From: Urinicoccus sp.
GTDB lineage: Bacteria; Bacillota; Clostridia; Tissierellales; Peptoniphilaceae
DNA length: 15,142 bases
NCBI GenBank assembly: GCA_029983435.1
Contig: JASBZN010000015.1
Location: 1 to 15,142, forward strand
Direction: 5' to 3'
Below, in pieces: positions 6,413 through 13,687 of this stretch (position 1 is its first letter; each line of letters begins with the position of its first letter). The translations under genes were made by a program, and so were the position numbers. The notes under the pieces are model-generated. The model saw only the letters and a list, made by a program, of their open reading frames with translations. It made no database searches and had not been told where the DNA came from.

Positions 6413-8874
6413 TGGGAATGTATGGACGTTTTACAGAGAAAAGTCAACGAATGATTTTAGAGGCCCAAGAAGAAGCTAAAAGACAGGGCCATAACTATGT
6501 AGGCTCAGAACACTTACTTTTGGCCATGCTAAAGGACCCATCCCAAGGAGCTGGAGCTCTCTTGGCTCAAGTGGGAATGGAATATGAAACCTTTAAACGG
6601 GTTGTTTTGGACTTGGTGCCACCAGAAATGGGGATAGCTTCTACAGTTAACTACACACCTAGAACAAAACGGATTTTTGAATTGGCCTTTGAAATAGCAA
6701 GGAAGTTCGGTCAAAGCTATGTAAATACAGAGCATATTCTCTTGGCGATTTTAAGCGAGGGAAAGGGAGTTGGCGTCTTGGCTATGAGAAACATCGGTAT
6801 CGATCCAGACCAGCTGGAAAGAAGTATCTACCAAGGCATTCAAAAGATGATGGGAAAATCCAAGCCTTCACCTAATGAAAAGGGAGAAGGCGAAGAGTCT
6901 TACTTGGAAAAATATGCAGTCAACCTATTGGATGTGGCTAAAAAAGAAAAAATTGACCCCGTCATTGGTCGCCAAGAAGAAATTGAACGGATTATCCAAG
7001 TGTTAAGCCGTCGAAGAAAAAACAACCCCGTTTTAATTGGAGAGCCTGGCGTTGGTAAAACAGCCATCGTAGAAGGTTTGGCGCAAAAAATCGTCACAGG
7101 AAATGTGCCAGAAATTATCAAGGACCAAAAAATCTATTCCGTCGATGTTTCTGCTATGCTGGCTGGAGCAAGGTATCGGGGAGATTTTGAGGAAAGACTT
7201 AAGGGGCTTTTAGAAGAGGTACAAGAAGAAAAAAATTGCATCCTCTTTATTGATGAGCTCCATGTTGTAATGGGAGCTGGAGCCAGTGAAGGAGCAATGG
7301 ATGCTTCCAATATCTTAAAACCTGCCCTAACTCGAGGAGACCTCCAAATGATTGGGGCGACGACTATTGATGAATATCGCCGGTATATCGAACAAGATAC
7401 TGCCTTTGAAAGACGCTTGATGCCCATTTATGTTGATGAGCCAAATACAGAGGATTCCATTACCATTATCCAGGGCCTAAGAGATAAATACGAGGCCCAT
7501 CATGGGGTGAAAATTACCGACCAAGCCATTCATGCGGCAGTGGAATTAACAGACCGCTATATCAACGACCGATTTTTACCAGATAAAGCCATTGACGTTA
7601 TTGATGAAGCGGCATCGAAACTACGGGTCCATTCTATGGTGAGCCCTTCTTCCATTAAAGACTTGGAAAAGAAGTTAGAGAAGTTTAAAAATGAAAAACA
7701 AGCTGCTGTGGATGCCCAAGATTTTGAAGCTGCGGCGAAATTAAGAGATCAAGAAAAATCTGCCAAGGCAGACTTGGAAAAGGAAAGAAAAAGTTGGGAC
7801 ACAGAAAGTAAAAAGAGCAAAATGGTTGTGGACCAAGACCAAATAGCAGAAATTGTTGCAGATTGGAGCGGTGTTCCCATTACTAAAATCAACTCAGAAC
7901 AATCCAAGGAATTAATGAACTTGGAAGGAAACTTAAATAAGGTAGTGAAGGGGCAAGAAGAAGCCGTTAAGGCCATTGCCAAAAGTGTAAAAAGAGCACG
8001 AGTTGGTTTGAAAGACCCCAACAAACCTATTGGATCCTTCCTTTTTGTAGGACCCACAGGAGTTGGAAAGACTTTTCTAGCCAAACAACTAGCCAAGGAG
8101 CTCTTTGGATCGGAAGATGCCATGTTGCGTTTTGACATGAGTGAATACATGGAAAAACATACTGTCAGCCGTCTAGTGGGATCTCCCCCAGGATATGTAG
8201 GTTACGATGAAGGAGGACAACTAACAGAACAAGTTAGAACGAAACCCTATTCCGTCCTCTTGTTTGATGAAATTGAAAAAGCGCACCCTGACGTCTTTAA
8301 TTTGCTCTTACAACTTTTAGATGATGGACGACTAACAGACGGTCAAGGACGGACAGTAGACTTTAAAAACACTGTAGTGATTATGACTAGTAACGCTGGG
8401 TCTGCTTATCTTAAAAAACAAAACACCATTGGATTCGGCTTAGGTCAAGAAGACCAAGAGGACTATAAGAAGATGAGTGAAACAATCCAAGAAGAGTTGA
8501 AAAAACTTTTCCGACCAGAATTTTTAAACCGTATTGATGAAGTGATTGTCTTTAATAAATTAGGAACGAAGGAAGTTGAAAGTATTGTCAACCGCCTTTT
8601 AGAAGAATTAAAAGACCGTTTGGAAGATGTAGATACCAAGGTGGAATTTGGTCAAGGTCTGGCTGCTTTTATTGCGGAAAAAGGCTACGACCCAGAATAC
8701 GGAGCAAGACCTTTAGAACGGTCCATTCGGAAGTTAATTGAAGAACCTTTAACAGATAAGATTTTAGAGACTAACCAAGAAAAAAAGAGGTCCTTTAAAC
8801 TCATTGTAGAGGGAGACCAAGTAAAAGTTAAAGAGGAAAAAGATGAAGAAAGCCAAGAGCCAGTACAAGTGTAA
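6412..8874 (+). CDS. clpC: ClpC, AAA+ unfoldase of the Clp protease
   Basis: Hexameric ATP-driven unfoldase that binds phosphoarginine-tagged or adaptor-delivered proteins and threads them into ClpP. The 820 residues carry, in order: two Clp-N repeats (about 5-145); a first AAA+ module with Walker A GEPGVGKT (210-217), Walker B ILFIDE (277-282) and the FERR arginine-finger region near 332-335; a coiled middle domain with a UVR-like motif (about 413-450), which marks ClpC rather than ClpA or ClpB; a second AAA+ module with Walker A GPTGVGKT (547-554) and Walker B VLLFDE (615-620); the ClpP-docking tripeptide IGF (673-675); and the C-terminal Clp D2 small domain. AAGGAGGG lies 6 nt before the ATG at 6412; M3 (6418) is a weaker alternative start. 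The acidic tail overlaps radA by 32 bases. Confidence 0.97.
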   Translation: MGMYGRFTEKSQRMILEAQEEAKRQGHNYVGSEHLLLAMLKDPSQGAGALLAQVGMEYETFKRVVLDLVPPEMGIASTVNYTPRTKRIFELAFEIARKFGQSYVNTEHILLAILSEGKGVGVLAMRNIGIDPDQLERSIYQGIQKMMGKSKPSPNEKGEGEESYLEKYAVNLLDVAKKEKIDPVIGRQEEIERIIQVLSRRRKNNPVLIGEPGVGKTAIVEGLAQKIVTGNVPEIIKDQKIYSVDVSAMLAGARYRGDFEERLKGLLEEVQEEKNCILFIDELHVVMGAGASEGAMDASNILKPALTRGDLQMIGATTIDEYRRYIEQDTAFERRLMPIYVDEPNTEDSITIIQGLRDKYEAHHGVKITDQAIHAAVELTDRYINDRFLPDKAIDVIDEAASKLRVHSMVSPSSIKDLEKKLEKFKNEKQAAVDAQDFEAAAKLRDQEKSAKADLEKERKSWDTESKKSKMVVDQDQIAEIVADWSGVPITKINSEQSKELMNLEGNLNKVVKGQEEAVKAIAKSVKRARVGLKDPNKPIGSFLFVGPTGVGKTFLAKQLAKELFGSEDAMLRFDMSEYMEKHTVSRLVGSPPGYVGYDEGGQLTEQVRTKPYSVLLFDEIEKAHPDVFNLLLQLLDDGRLTDGQGRTVDFKNTVVIMTSNAGSAYLKKQNTIGFGLGQEDQEDYKKMSETIQEELKKLFRPEFLNRIDEVIVFNKLGTKEVESIVNRLLEELKDRLEDVDTKVEFGQGLAAFIAEKGYDPEYGARPLERSIRKLIEEPLTDKILETNQEKKRSFKLIVEGDQVKVKEEKDEESQEPVQV

Positions 8875-10207
8875 AGAGTGTGGATATGTCAGTGTTGGCT
8901 ATTTAGGAAGGTGCCCTTCTTGTGGAGAATGGAATAGTTTCGAAGAAGAAATAGAGATAGAAGAAAGTAGCCCTAAGTCCAAGAGAAAGAGCTTAGGAGG
9001 ATCCAAGGCAAAAAAACTTCAGGAAAGTAAGGGCAGCATAAGTAGCCGCCATGAAACCACCATCCAGGAGTTTAATCGAGTGTTAGGTGGTGGAGTGGTG
9101 AGAGACTCTGTGAGTATCTTAACGGCCCAACCAGGAGCAGGAAAAAGTACTCTTCTTTTACAAGTGTCTAAGGACTTTGCTGATAGCGGCCTTAAGGTCC
9201 TCTATGCCAGCGGAGAAGAAAGTTCTTCCCAAATTTACCAACGAGCCAAGAGGATTTTGTCAAGCATTCCAGAAAACATCTGGGTCGTATCGACAAATTC
9301 CCTGGAGCAAGTTCTAGAAGATGTGACAGAAATTGATCCAGATGTTATTGTTTTAGACTCTATTCAAACCTTTCAAACAGAAGAATTCACCTCAAGACCT
9401 GGAACTCCAACCCAAACCATGGCCTGTGCTAACAAGATGGTGGAACTAGCCAAAGGGTCTAGGCCCAGGATGGTCTTTATCGTCGGACAAATGACCAAGG
9501 ATGATGAACTGGCAGGTGTTCGGTCCTTGGAGCATTTGGTAGATACCGTAATGGTCATTGAAGGAGAGTCAGGCGACCCCCTAAGAACCCTCTACACCAC
9601 AAAAAACCGCTTTGGATCTACTGGAGAAATGGGATTTTTTTCCATGGAAGAAGAAGGGCTTCTCTCCATCGATAACCCCAGCGCCTATTTTATGACCAGG
9701 CGGCAGCCAGGGGAGGAAGTTCCTGGATCTGCTTTAACGGTTTTAAGGGAGGGGACTCGGCCTATCGTGGTAGAAGTAGAGGCTTTGGTGAGTCGGAGCT
9801 TTACTCCCTACCCCATGCGGATTGGGGAGTGTGTAAAAAAAGAACATCTCCAAACCCTGATTTCCATTTTGGAAGAAAGAGGAAAGCAAAGACTGACAGA
9901 TAAAAATGTGGTAGTTAAGACGACAGGAAATATTTCCCTTCGAGAAACGGCTGCCAATCTGGCCCTGATTATGAGTGTTTATTCCAGCTTAAAAAATAAA
10001 GCGATTTCTGTCAACACGATTTTTCTAGCGGATGTAGGCTTAACTGGAGAGCTTAAGGTAATTCCTAATTTAGAAGCTAGGATCCAAGAAGCAAGTCGTA
10101 TGGGTTTTGATGAAATTTATACAGCACCAGTATCAGACAAGTTAGAAAAAAAATACCAGCTTAAGACTCGGCGAGGTCTTGCAGATGTCCTTAAAGATTT
10201 TAATTAG
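8843..10207 (+). CDS. radA: RadA/Sms, DNA repair ATPase of homologous recombination
   Basis: RadA promotes branch migration and helicase-like unwinding at recombination intermediates. The 454-residue length is typical. Domain order: a four-cysteine zinc finger (C10, C13, C24, C27); a RecA-like ATPase core; the RadA-specific KNRFG motif (254-258, in TTKNRFGS); and a C-terminal Lon-like scaffold domain (about 290-454, including LADVGLTGEL). Two family motifs are altered. The P-loop reads AQPGAGKST (95-103), where the usual form is GDPGIGKST, so the first glycine is alanine. The usual VGHVTK is VGQMTK (214-219). The ATPase lysine K101 and the KNRFG motif remain. AGAGG lies about 6 nt before the ATG, inside the clpC tail. 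clpC-radA adjacency is the usual Bacillota order. A long hairpin terminator follows. Confidence 0.93.
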   Translation: MKKAKSQYKCKECGYVSVGYLGRCPSCGEWNSFEEEIEIEESSPKSKRKSLGGSKAKKLQESKGSISSRHETTIQEFNRVLGGGVVRDSVSILTAQPGAGKSTLLLQVSKDFADSGLKVLYASGEESSSQIYQRAKRILSSIPENIWVVSTNSLEQVLEDVTEIDPDVIVLDSIQTFQTEEFTSRPGTPTQTMACANKMVELAKGSRPRMVFIVGQMTKDDELAGVRSLEHLVDTVMVIEGESGDPLRTLYTTKNRFGSTGEMGFFSMEEEGLLSIDNPSAYFMTRRQPGEEVPGSALTVLREGTRPIVVEVEALVSRSFTPYPMRIGECVKKEHLQTLISILEERGKQRLTDKNVVVKTTGNISLRETAANLALIMSVYSSLKNKAISVNTIFLADVGLTGELKVIPNLEARIQEASRMGFDEIYTAPVSDKLEKKYQLKTRRGLADVLKDFN

Positions 10208-10230
10208 ATAAAAACCTCTAGAATACACTG

Positions 10231-10274
10231 ACCCCCAAAAGTTGGACCAAGAAATCCAACCTTTGGGGGTTTTT
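10231..10274 (+). terminator. Long hairpin terminator after radA, with IS3-end-like arms
   Basis: ACCCCCAAAAGTTGGA (10231-10246) pairs with TCCAACCTTTGGGGGT (10255-10270) over 16 positions with a single A/C mismatch. The loop is CCAAGAAA, and a five-T tract ends at 10274. It should stop radA transcription. The arm sequence, preceded by CACTG, resembles inverted-repeat ends of IS3-family elements. Confidence 0.8.
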
Positions 10275-10289
10275 AAATAGAAAGAAGAG

Positions 10290-10352
10290 TTGACAGATTA
10301 ATTATACTATGGTATTGTAAATGTTTATTTTATTTTAAAAATGTGCTATACT
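10290..10352 (+). promoter_or_regulatory. Two candidate promoters for carD
   Basis: P1 has a perfect -35 TTGACA (10290-10295), 17 bp, then a -10 TATTGT (10313-10318). P2 is an extended -10 TGCTATACT (10344-10352) with a weak -35 TTTATT (10324-10329) 17 bp upstream of its -10. P2 would start transcription near 10359, about 30 nt before carD. Both lie after the radA terminator. Confidence 0.5.
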
Positions 10353-10388
10353 ATTATTAGGTTATTGTTGTGAAAATGGAGGTGTAGC

Positions 10389-10874
10389 ATGTTTTCAGTT
10401 GGCGATAAGGTTGTTTATCCCATTCATGGTGCAGGAATTATTGAAGATATTGAGAAAAAAGAGGTGTTGGGGGAAACTCACGAGTATTACATACTTAAAA
10501 TGCCTACGAATCAAATGAATGTCATGGTTCCTGTTTCTCAAATGAAGAAACTGGGTGTTCGAGAAATTTTGTCCAAGGAAGAAATGGACCAAGTTTATGA
10601 AATTTTCACTCAACCGGACGAAACCAAATTACCTAAAAACTGGAATCGGCGGTATCGCTATAACATGGATCGGATTAAAACTGGGGATATTGAAGAAATT
10701 GCCAAAGTTGTCCTCTGTCTTGAAAATCTAGACCATGAAAAAAGTTTATCCACTGGAGAAAGAAAGATGCTAAATAATGCAAAGCAAATTATCATCTCTG
10801 AAATGATTTTAGTCTATGGAAAAGATGAAGAAGAGCTTTCTGAATGGATAGACGATGCTATCTTCTCCGACTAA
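10389..10874 (+). CDS. CarD/CdnL-type RNA polymerase-binding transcription regulator
   Basis: CarD-family proteins bind the RNA polymerase beta subunit and stabilise open promoter complexes, notably at rRNA promoters. The 161-residue protein has an N-terminal Tudor-like RNA polymerase-interaction domain (about residues 1-60, beginning FSVGDKVVYPIHGAGIIEDI and ending near MNVMVPVSQM), followed by an all-helical C-terminal domain that would contact upstream promoter DNA. GGAGGTG (10378-10384) lies 4 nt before the ATG. The gene has its own promoters after the radA terminator and is followed, 26 bases on, by the PIN-TRAM protein gene, a pairing that I recall from other Clostridia. In many Bacillota disA lies after radA; no disA is present here. 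Confidence 0.92.
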   Translation: MFSVGDKVVYPIHGAGIIEDIEKKEVLGETHEYYILKMPTNQMNVMVPVSQMKKLGVREILSKEEMDQVYEIFTQPDETKLPKNWNRRYRYNMDRIKTGDIEEIAKVVLCLENLDHEKSLSTGERKMLNNAKQIIISEMILVYGKDEEELSEWIDDAIFSD

Positions 10875-10900
10875 TAACCATTTTACTTTAAGGAGGGAGT

Positions 10901-11995
10901 ATGAATCAAAGCAAAAAATGGTTAGCGCTAATTTTTCGAATTTTATTTGCGCTACTAGGAGCTGGGGTTGGTACTCTAATAGCCGTTGGTATTCGGGAGT
11001 TTAAACTTTTTGTTCAAAGTCCTGTGCCACATCTTTCAGAAATTGTCACTGTTGGGTTAATTATTATCTTTGCACTTATTTTTTATTTTTTATATCCCAA
11101 GGCAGTGTGGCTATTAGAACAACTAATTGCTCTTATTGAAAAACAGTTGGCCGACATGCCTCTGTCTGACCTCTTGTTGGGTTTTACAGGGATTATCCTA
11201 GGGCTTCTCGTTGCTTTTCTAGTGTCGAGACCCATTGACAAAATTCCTTATGTTGGAGGAATTTTAAGTATTTTTCTTTACATTATTTTTGCCTATCTTG
11301 GGTATCATCTTTTGGGGCATCGAAAAGAAGAATTATCCAGTCGATTTACAGAGATGACTTTTCCAAAAATTGATAGTTTAAAACCCAAGTGGGAAAAAAA
11401 TCAAGTTCCAAAGGTCTTGGATACCAGCGTTTTAATTGATGGGCGGATCTTAGATATTTCTAGGACAGGTTTTATTGAAGGACCCTTACTTGTTCCGGTT
11501 TTTGTCTTGGAAGAACTACAACATATTGCAGATTCTCAAGACGCTTCCAAAAGAGCCCGAGGCCGAAGAGGACTGGACATCTTAAAGCAGATGCAGGAGA
11601 ATCCAGAGCCTAAGATTATTATATCGGAAAAGGATTACAAGGAAATACCAGAGGTGGATTCCAAGCTCTTAAAGCTGACAAAAGAAGTCAACGGGAAAAT
11701 CATGACCAATGACTACAACTTAAACAAAGTAGCCGATGTGCAGGGAATGGAAGTCTTAAATATCAATGATCTTTCCAACGCCCTACGGCCTGTGGTTTTA
11801 AGTGGAGAAGAAATGGTTGTCACAATATTAAAAGGTGGAACCGAACACCACCAAGGGGTGGGCTACTTAGATGACGGCACCATGATTGTCGTGGAGAATG
11901 GTCGAAGCCTTATTGGAAAGACAATTACCGTTGTGGTAACCAGTATTTTACAAACATCTGCTGGTAAAATGATTTTTGCTAAACCAAAGGAATGA
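10901..11995 (+). CDS. yacL: YacL-type membrane protein with PIN nuclease-like and TRAM domains
   Basis: The 364-residue protein starts with four membrane segments (about residues 8-30, 47-66, 88-109 and 115-137). A cytoplasmic PIN domain follows (about 170-290), with the acidic residues expected for a metal-dependent ribonuclease: D174 and D180 in VLDTSVLIDGR, E204/E205 in VLEEL, D253 and D271 in MTNDYN. A TRAM RNA-binding domain (about 297-359) ends the protein. This layout matches Bacillus YacL, which also lies downstream of radA. Its substrate is not established to my knowledge; membrane-tethered RNA cleavage is an inference from the domains. AAGGAGGG lies directly upstream of the ATG. 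The end overlaps a downstream ATG (ATGA), but the GNAT gene probably starts 9 bases further on. Confidence 0.9.
   Translation: MNQSKKWLALIFRILFALLGAGVGTLIAVGIREFKLFVQSPVPHLSEIVTVGLIIIFALIFYFLYPKAVWLLEQLIALIEKQLADMPLSDLLLGFTGIILGLLVAFLVSRPIDKIPYVGGILSIFLYIIFAYLGYHLLGHRKEELSSRFTEMTFPKIDSLKPKWEKNQVPKVLDTSVLIDGRILDISRTGFIEGPLLVPVFVLEELQHIADSQDASKRARGRRGLDILKQMQENPEPKIIISEKDYKEIPEVDSKLLKLTKEVNGKIMTNDYNLNKVADVQGMEVLNINDLSNALRPVVLSGEEMVVTILKGGTEHHQGVGYLDDGTMIVVENGRSLIGKTITVVVTSILQTSAGKMIFAKPKE
11986..11991 (+). promoter_or_regulatory. Ribosome binding site deciding the acetyltransferase start
   Basis: AAAGGA directly abuts the ATG at 11992, which is too close for initiation there, but lies 9 nt before the ATG at 12001. 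This favours 12001 as the start of the acetyltransferase. Confidence 0.55.
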
Positions 11996-12000
11996 TAACT

Positions 12001-12570
12001 ATGTTGGAAAAATTTAAGGGAAAGCAAGTTTCTCTGCGACCTGTTCTAGAAGAAGATATTCCAGCCTTTGAAAGATTTATGAATGATTTTGAAGCAACTT
12101 TTTTTACAGGTTCCATGCCAGGGCTTTATACCCAGGCAGAAGAGAAAGACTATTTTAAACCCGCCGAAGATAAGCGGCAGTTTTCCGTACTTTTTAATGG
12201 AGAAGTAATTGGAATTATAGAACTCTTTGACATCGACTTTATCAACCGTACGGCTGTTTTAGGGATTATGATTGGCAAGGAGGAGGTCCGGTCTCGGGGC
12301 TTGGGCCAAGATATTATTAACCTAGCTCTGGACTATGGATTTTACCTTTTAAATCTAGAATCCATTGCCCTAACTTGCTATTCCTTTAACGCCAGGGCCC
12401 GAGCCCTCTATAAAAAGTGTGGCTTTAAAGAAATTGGCCACTGGAGAAAGTCTCGGTGTATTTTGGGAACCTATTACGACACCATCTACATGGATATTTT
12501 AAAAGAAGACCACAAGCCCTATGTCCTCTATCAACAAATGCAGGACACCATTAATAAGTATCAAAAGTAA
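12001..12570 (+). CDS. GNAT-family N-acetyltransferase (RimJ/RimL-like)
   Basis: A cytosolic acetyltransferase of the GNAT fold that would move an acetyl group from acetyl-CoA to an amine. The opening KGKQVSLRPVLEEDIPAFER is the usual first strand and helix of RimJ/RimL-type members. The acetyl-CoA-binding motif A is EVRSRGLGQDIINLALDYGF (roughly residues 97-116), matching R/Q-x-x-G-x-G. Motif B follows as NARARALYKKCGFKEIGHWR. The fold resembles ribosomal-protein and polyamine acetyltransferases, but the substrate cannot be told from sequence. An in-frame ATG at 11992 would add three residues and overlap yacL; 12001 is preferred because of ribosome binding site spacing. It appears to be the last gene of the carD-yacL unit, with a terminator right after. 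Confidence 0.88.
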   Translation: MLEKFKGKQVSLRPVLEEDIPAFERFMNDFEATFFTGSMPGLYTQAEEKDYFKPAEDKRQFSVLFNGEVIGIIELFDIDFINRTAVLGIMIGKEEVRSRGLGQDIINLALDYGFYLLNLESIALTCYSFNARARALYKKCGFKEIGHWRKSRCILGTYYDTIYMDILKEDHKPYVLYQQMQDTINKYQK

Positions 12571-12574
12571 ATGC

Positions 12575-12617
12575 AAGACAGGTTAAGAAAGGTAAGATTT
12601 TCTTGGCCTGTCTTTTT
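12575..12617 (+). terminator. Rho-independent terminator after acetyltransferase gene
   Basis: AAGACAGGTTAAGAAA (12575-12590) pairs with TTTCTTGGCCTGTCTT (12599-12614) over 16 positions including two G-T wobbles. The loop is 8 nt and a T tract runs to 12617. It begins 4 bases after the stop codon. Confidence 0.88.
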
Positions 12618-12629
12618 ACTTGCGAAAAA

Positions 12630-12659
12630 CCGACAATTCATGTAGACTAACTATATAAA
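12630..12659 (+). promoter_or_regulatory. Candidate promoter for asd-hom
   Basis: CCGACA (12630-12635, 4/6 to the -35 consensus) and TATAAA (12654-12659, 5/6 to the -10) are 18 bp apart. The -35 match is modest. The short distance to the ATG leaves no room for a riboswitch or T-box leader. Confidence 0.4.
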
Positions 12660-12689
12660 TTATGGCTTTAATCATTTAAAGGAGGTACT

Positions 12690-13679
12690 ATGAATTTAGG
12701 AATATTTGGAGCTACAGGTTTGGTGGGTCAAACTATGTTGGCTATTTTAGAAACAAGACCAGCATTCAAAGATGTGCAAGTGAAAGTATACGCCTCGAGT
12801 CGGTCAAAGGGACAAGAAATTCAATTTAGGGGACAAACCCTTGTTATAGAAGAATTAACAGAAGAAACTATTAAAAATTCTGGATTAGATTATGCCCTTT
12901 CTGCTTTAGATGCAGACTTAGCAGCCAAGTTCTTGCCTGTAGCAGCAGAAGCTGGAATTGTATGTATTGATAACTCTTCAAAGTTCAGAATGGATCCAGA
13001 TAAGCCCCTAGTGGTACCAGAAATTAACTTAGATACCATTAAAGAAGGTGACAAAATTATTGCTAGCCCCAACTGTTCTACCATTCAATCTGTGATTCCC
13101 TTAAAACCCCTTTACGATGCCTTTGGGATTAAGCGGATTGTCTATTCTACCTATCAATCCACCTCAGGAAGTGGAGTTGGGGGTCTAAGAGACCTAGAAG
13201 AAGGCTTAAAGGGCAAAGAACCTACCACCTATCCCTATCCCATCGCCTTTAACCTCATCCCACACATCGATAAATTTCTAGAAAATGGTTATACAAAAGA
13301 AGAAATGAAGATGATAAATGAAACCCGTAAAATTTTGGGAGACGAGACCCTGGCTATTACCGCTACGGCAGTGCGGGTTCCTGTAAAATCAGCCCATGCT
13401 GTTTCCATTAATGTCGAAACCAAAAAACTCTTTAAAATGGAAGAAGTGTACAAGGTCTTGGAAGATTTTCCAGGCATTGTCCTAGAAGACGACCCTGCCC
13501 ACAACATCTATCCCATGAACCTCTACACAGAAGGAAAAGATGAAGTTTACGTCGGTCGTATCCGTCGAGATGAATCAGTAGAAAATGGAATCAATCTCTG
13601 GTGTACAGCAGACAATATTCGTAAGGGAGCTGCTTTAAATACCATTCAAATTTTAGAAAAAGTGGCAAAACTAGGCTAG
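12690..13679 (+). CDS. asd: Aspartate-semialdehyde dehydrogenase
   Basis: Reduces L-aspartyl-4-phosphate to L-aspartate 4-semialdehyde with NADPH, the branch point to lysine/diaminopimelate and to homoserine. The 329-residue length is normal for bacterial Asd. The N-terminal Rossmann fold has GATGLVG (7-13); the active-site nucleophile is C129 in SPNCST; Q156 lies in TYQSTSGSG; R229 and H236 lie in VRVPVKSAHAVS, the substrate-binding arginine and acid-base histidine of the family. YASSRSKG (34-41) is the usual NADP-phosphate pocket. AAAGGAGGT lies just upstream of the ATG. The gene is followed 8 bases later by hom, which uses its product, so the pair forms a short biosynthetic operon. No aspartokinase gene is in the window. 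Confidence 0.96.
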   Translation: MNLGIFGATGLVGQTMLAILETRPAFKDVQVKVYASSRSKGQEIQFRGQTLVIEELTEETIKNSGLDYALSALDADLAAKFLPVAAEAGIVCIDNSSKFRMDPDKPLVVPEINLDTIKEGDKIIASPNCSTIQSVIPLKPLYDAFGIKRIVYSTYQSTSGSGVGGLRDLEEGLKGKEPTTYPYPIAFNLIPHIDKFLENGYTKEEMKMINETRKILGDETLAITATAVRVPVKSAHAVSINVETKKLFKMEEVYKVLEDFPGIVLEDDPAHNIYPMNLYTEGKDEVYVGRIRRDESVENGINLWCTADNIRKGAALNTIQILEKVAKLG

Positions 13680-13687
13680 GAGGAAAG

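Noticed and set aside
7749..8150. 133-codon minus-strand open frame antisense to clpC
   Set aside because: Although fairly long, it is antisense to the highly conserved second AAA+ module, is rich in S and L as expected of a shadow, and has no ribosome binding site or family match.
12571..12689. Possible lysine, T-box or methionine riboswitch before asd-hom
   Set aside because: The upstream terminator ends at 12617 and a promoter-like pair lies at 12630-12659, leaving about 25-30 nt of leader, too short for any known riboswitch; no T-box specifier or conserved core is visible.
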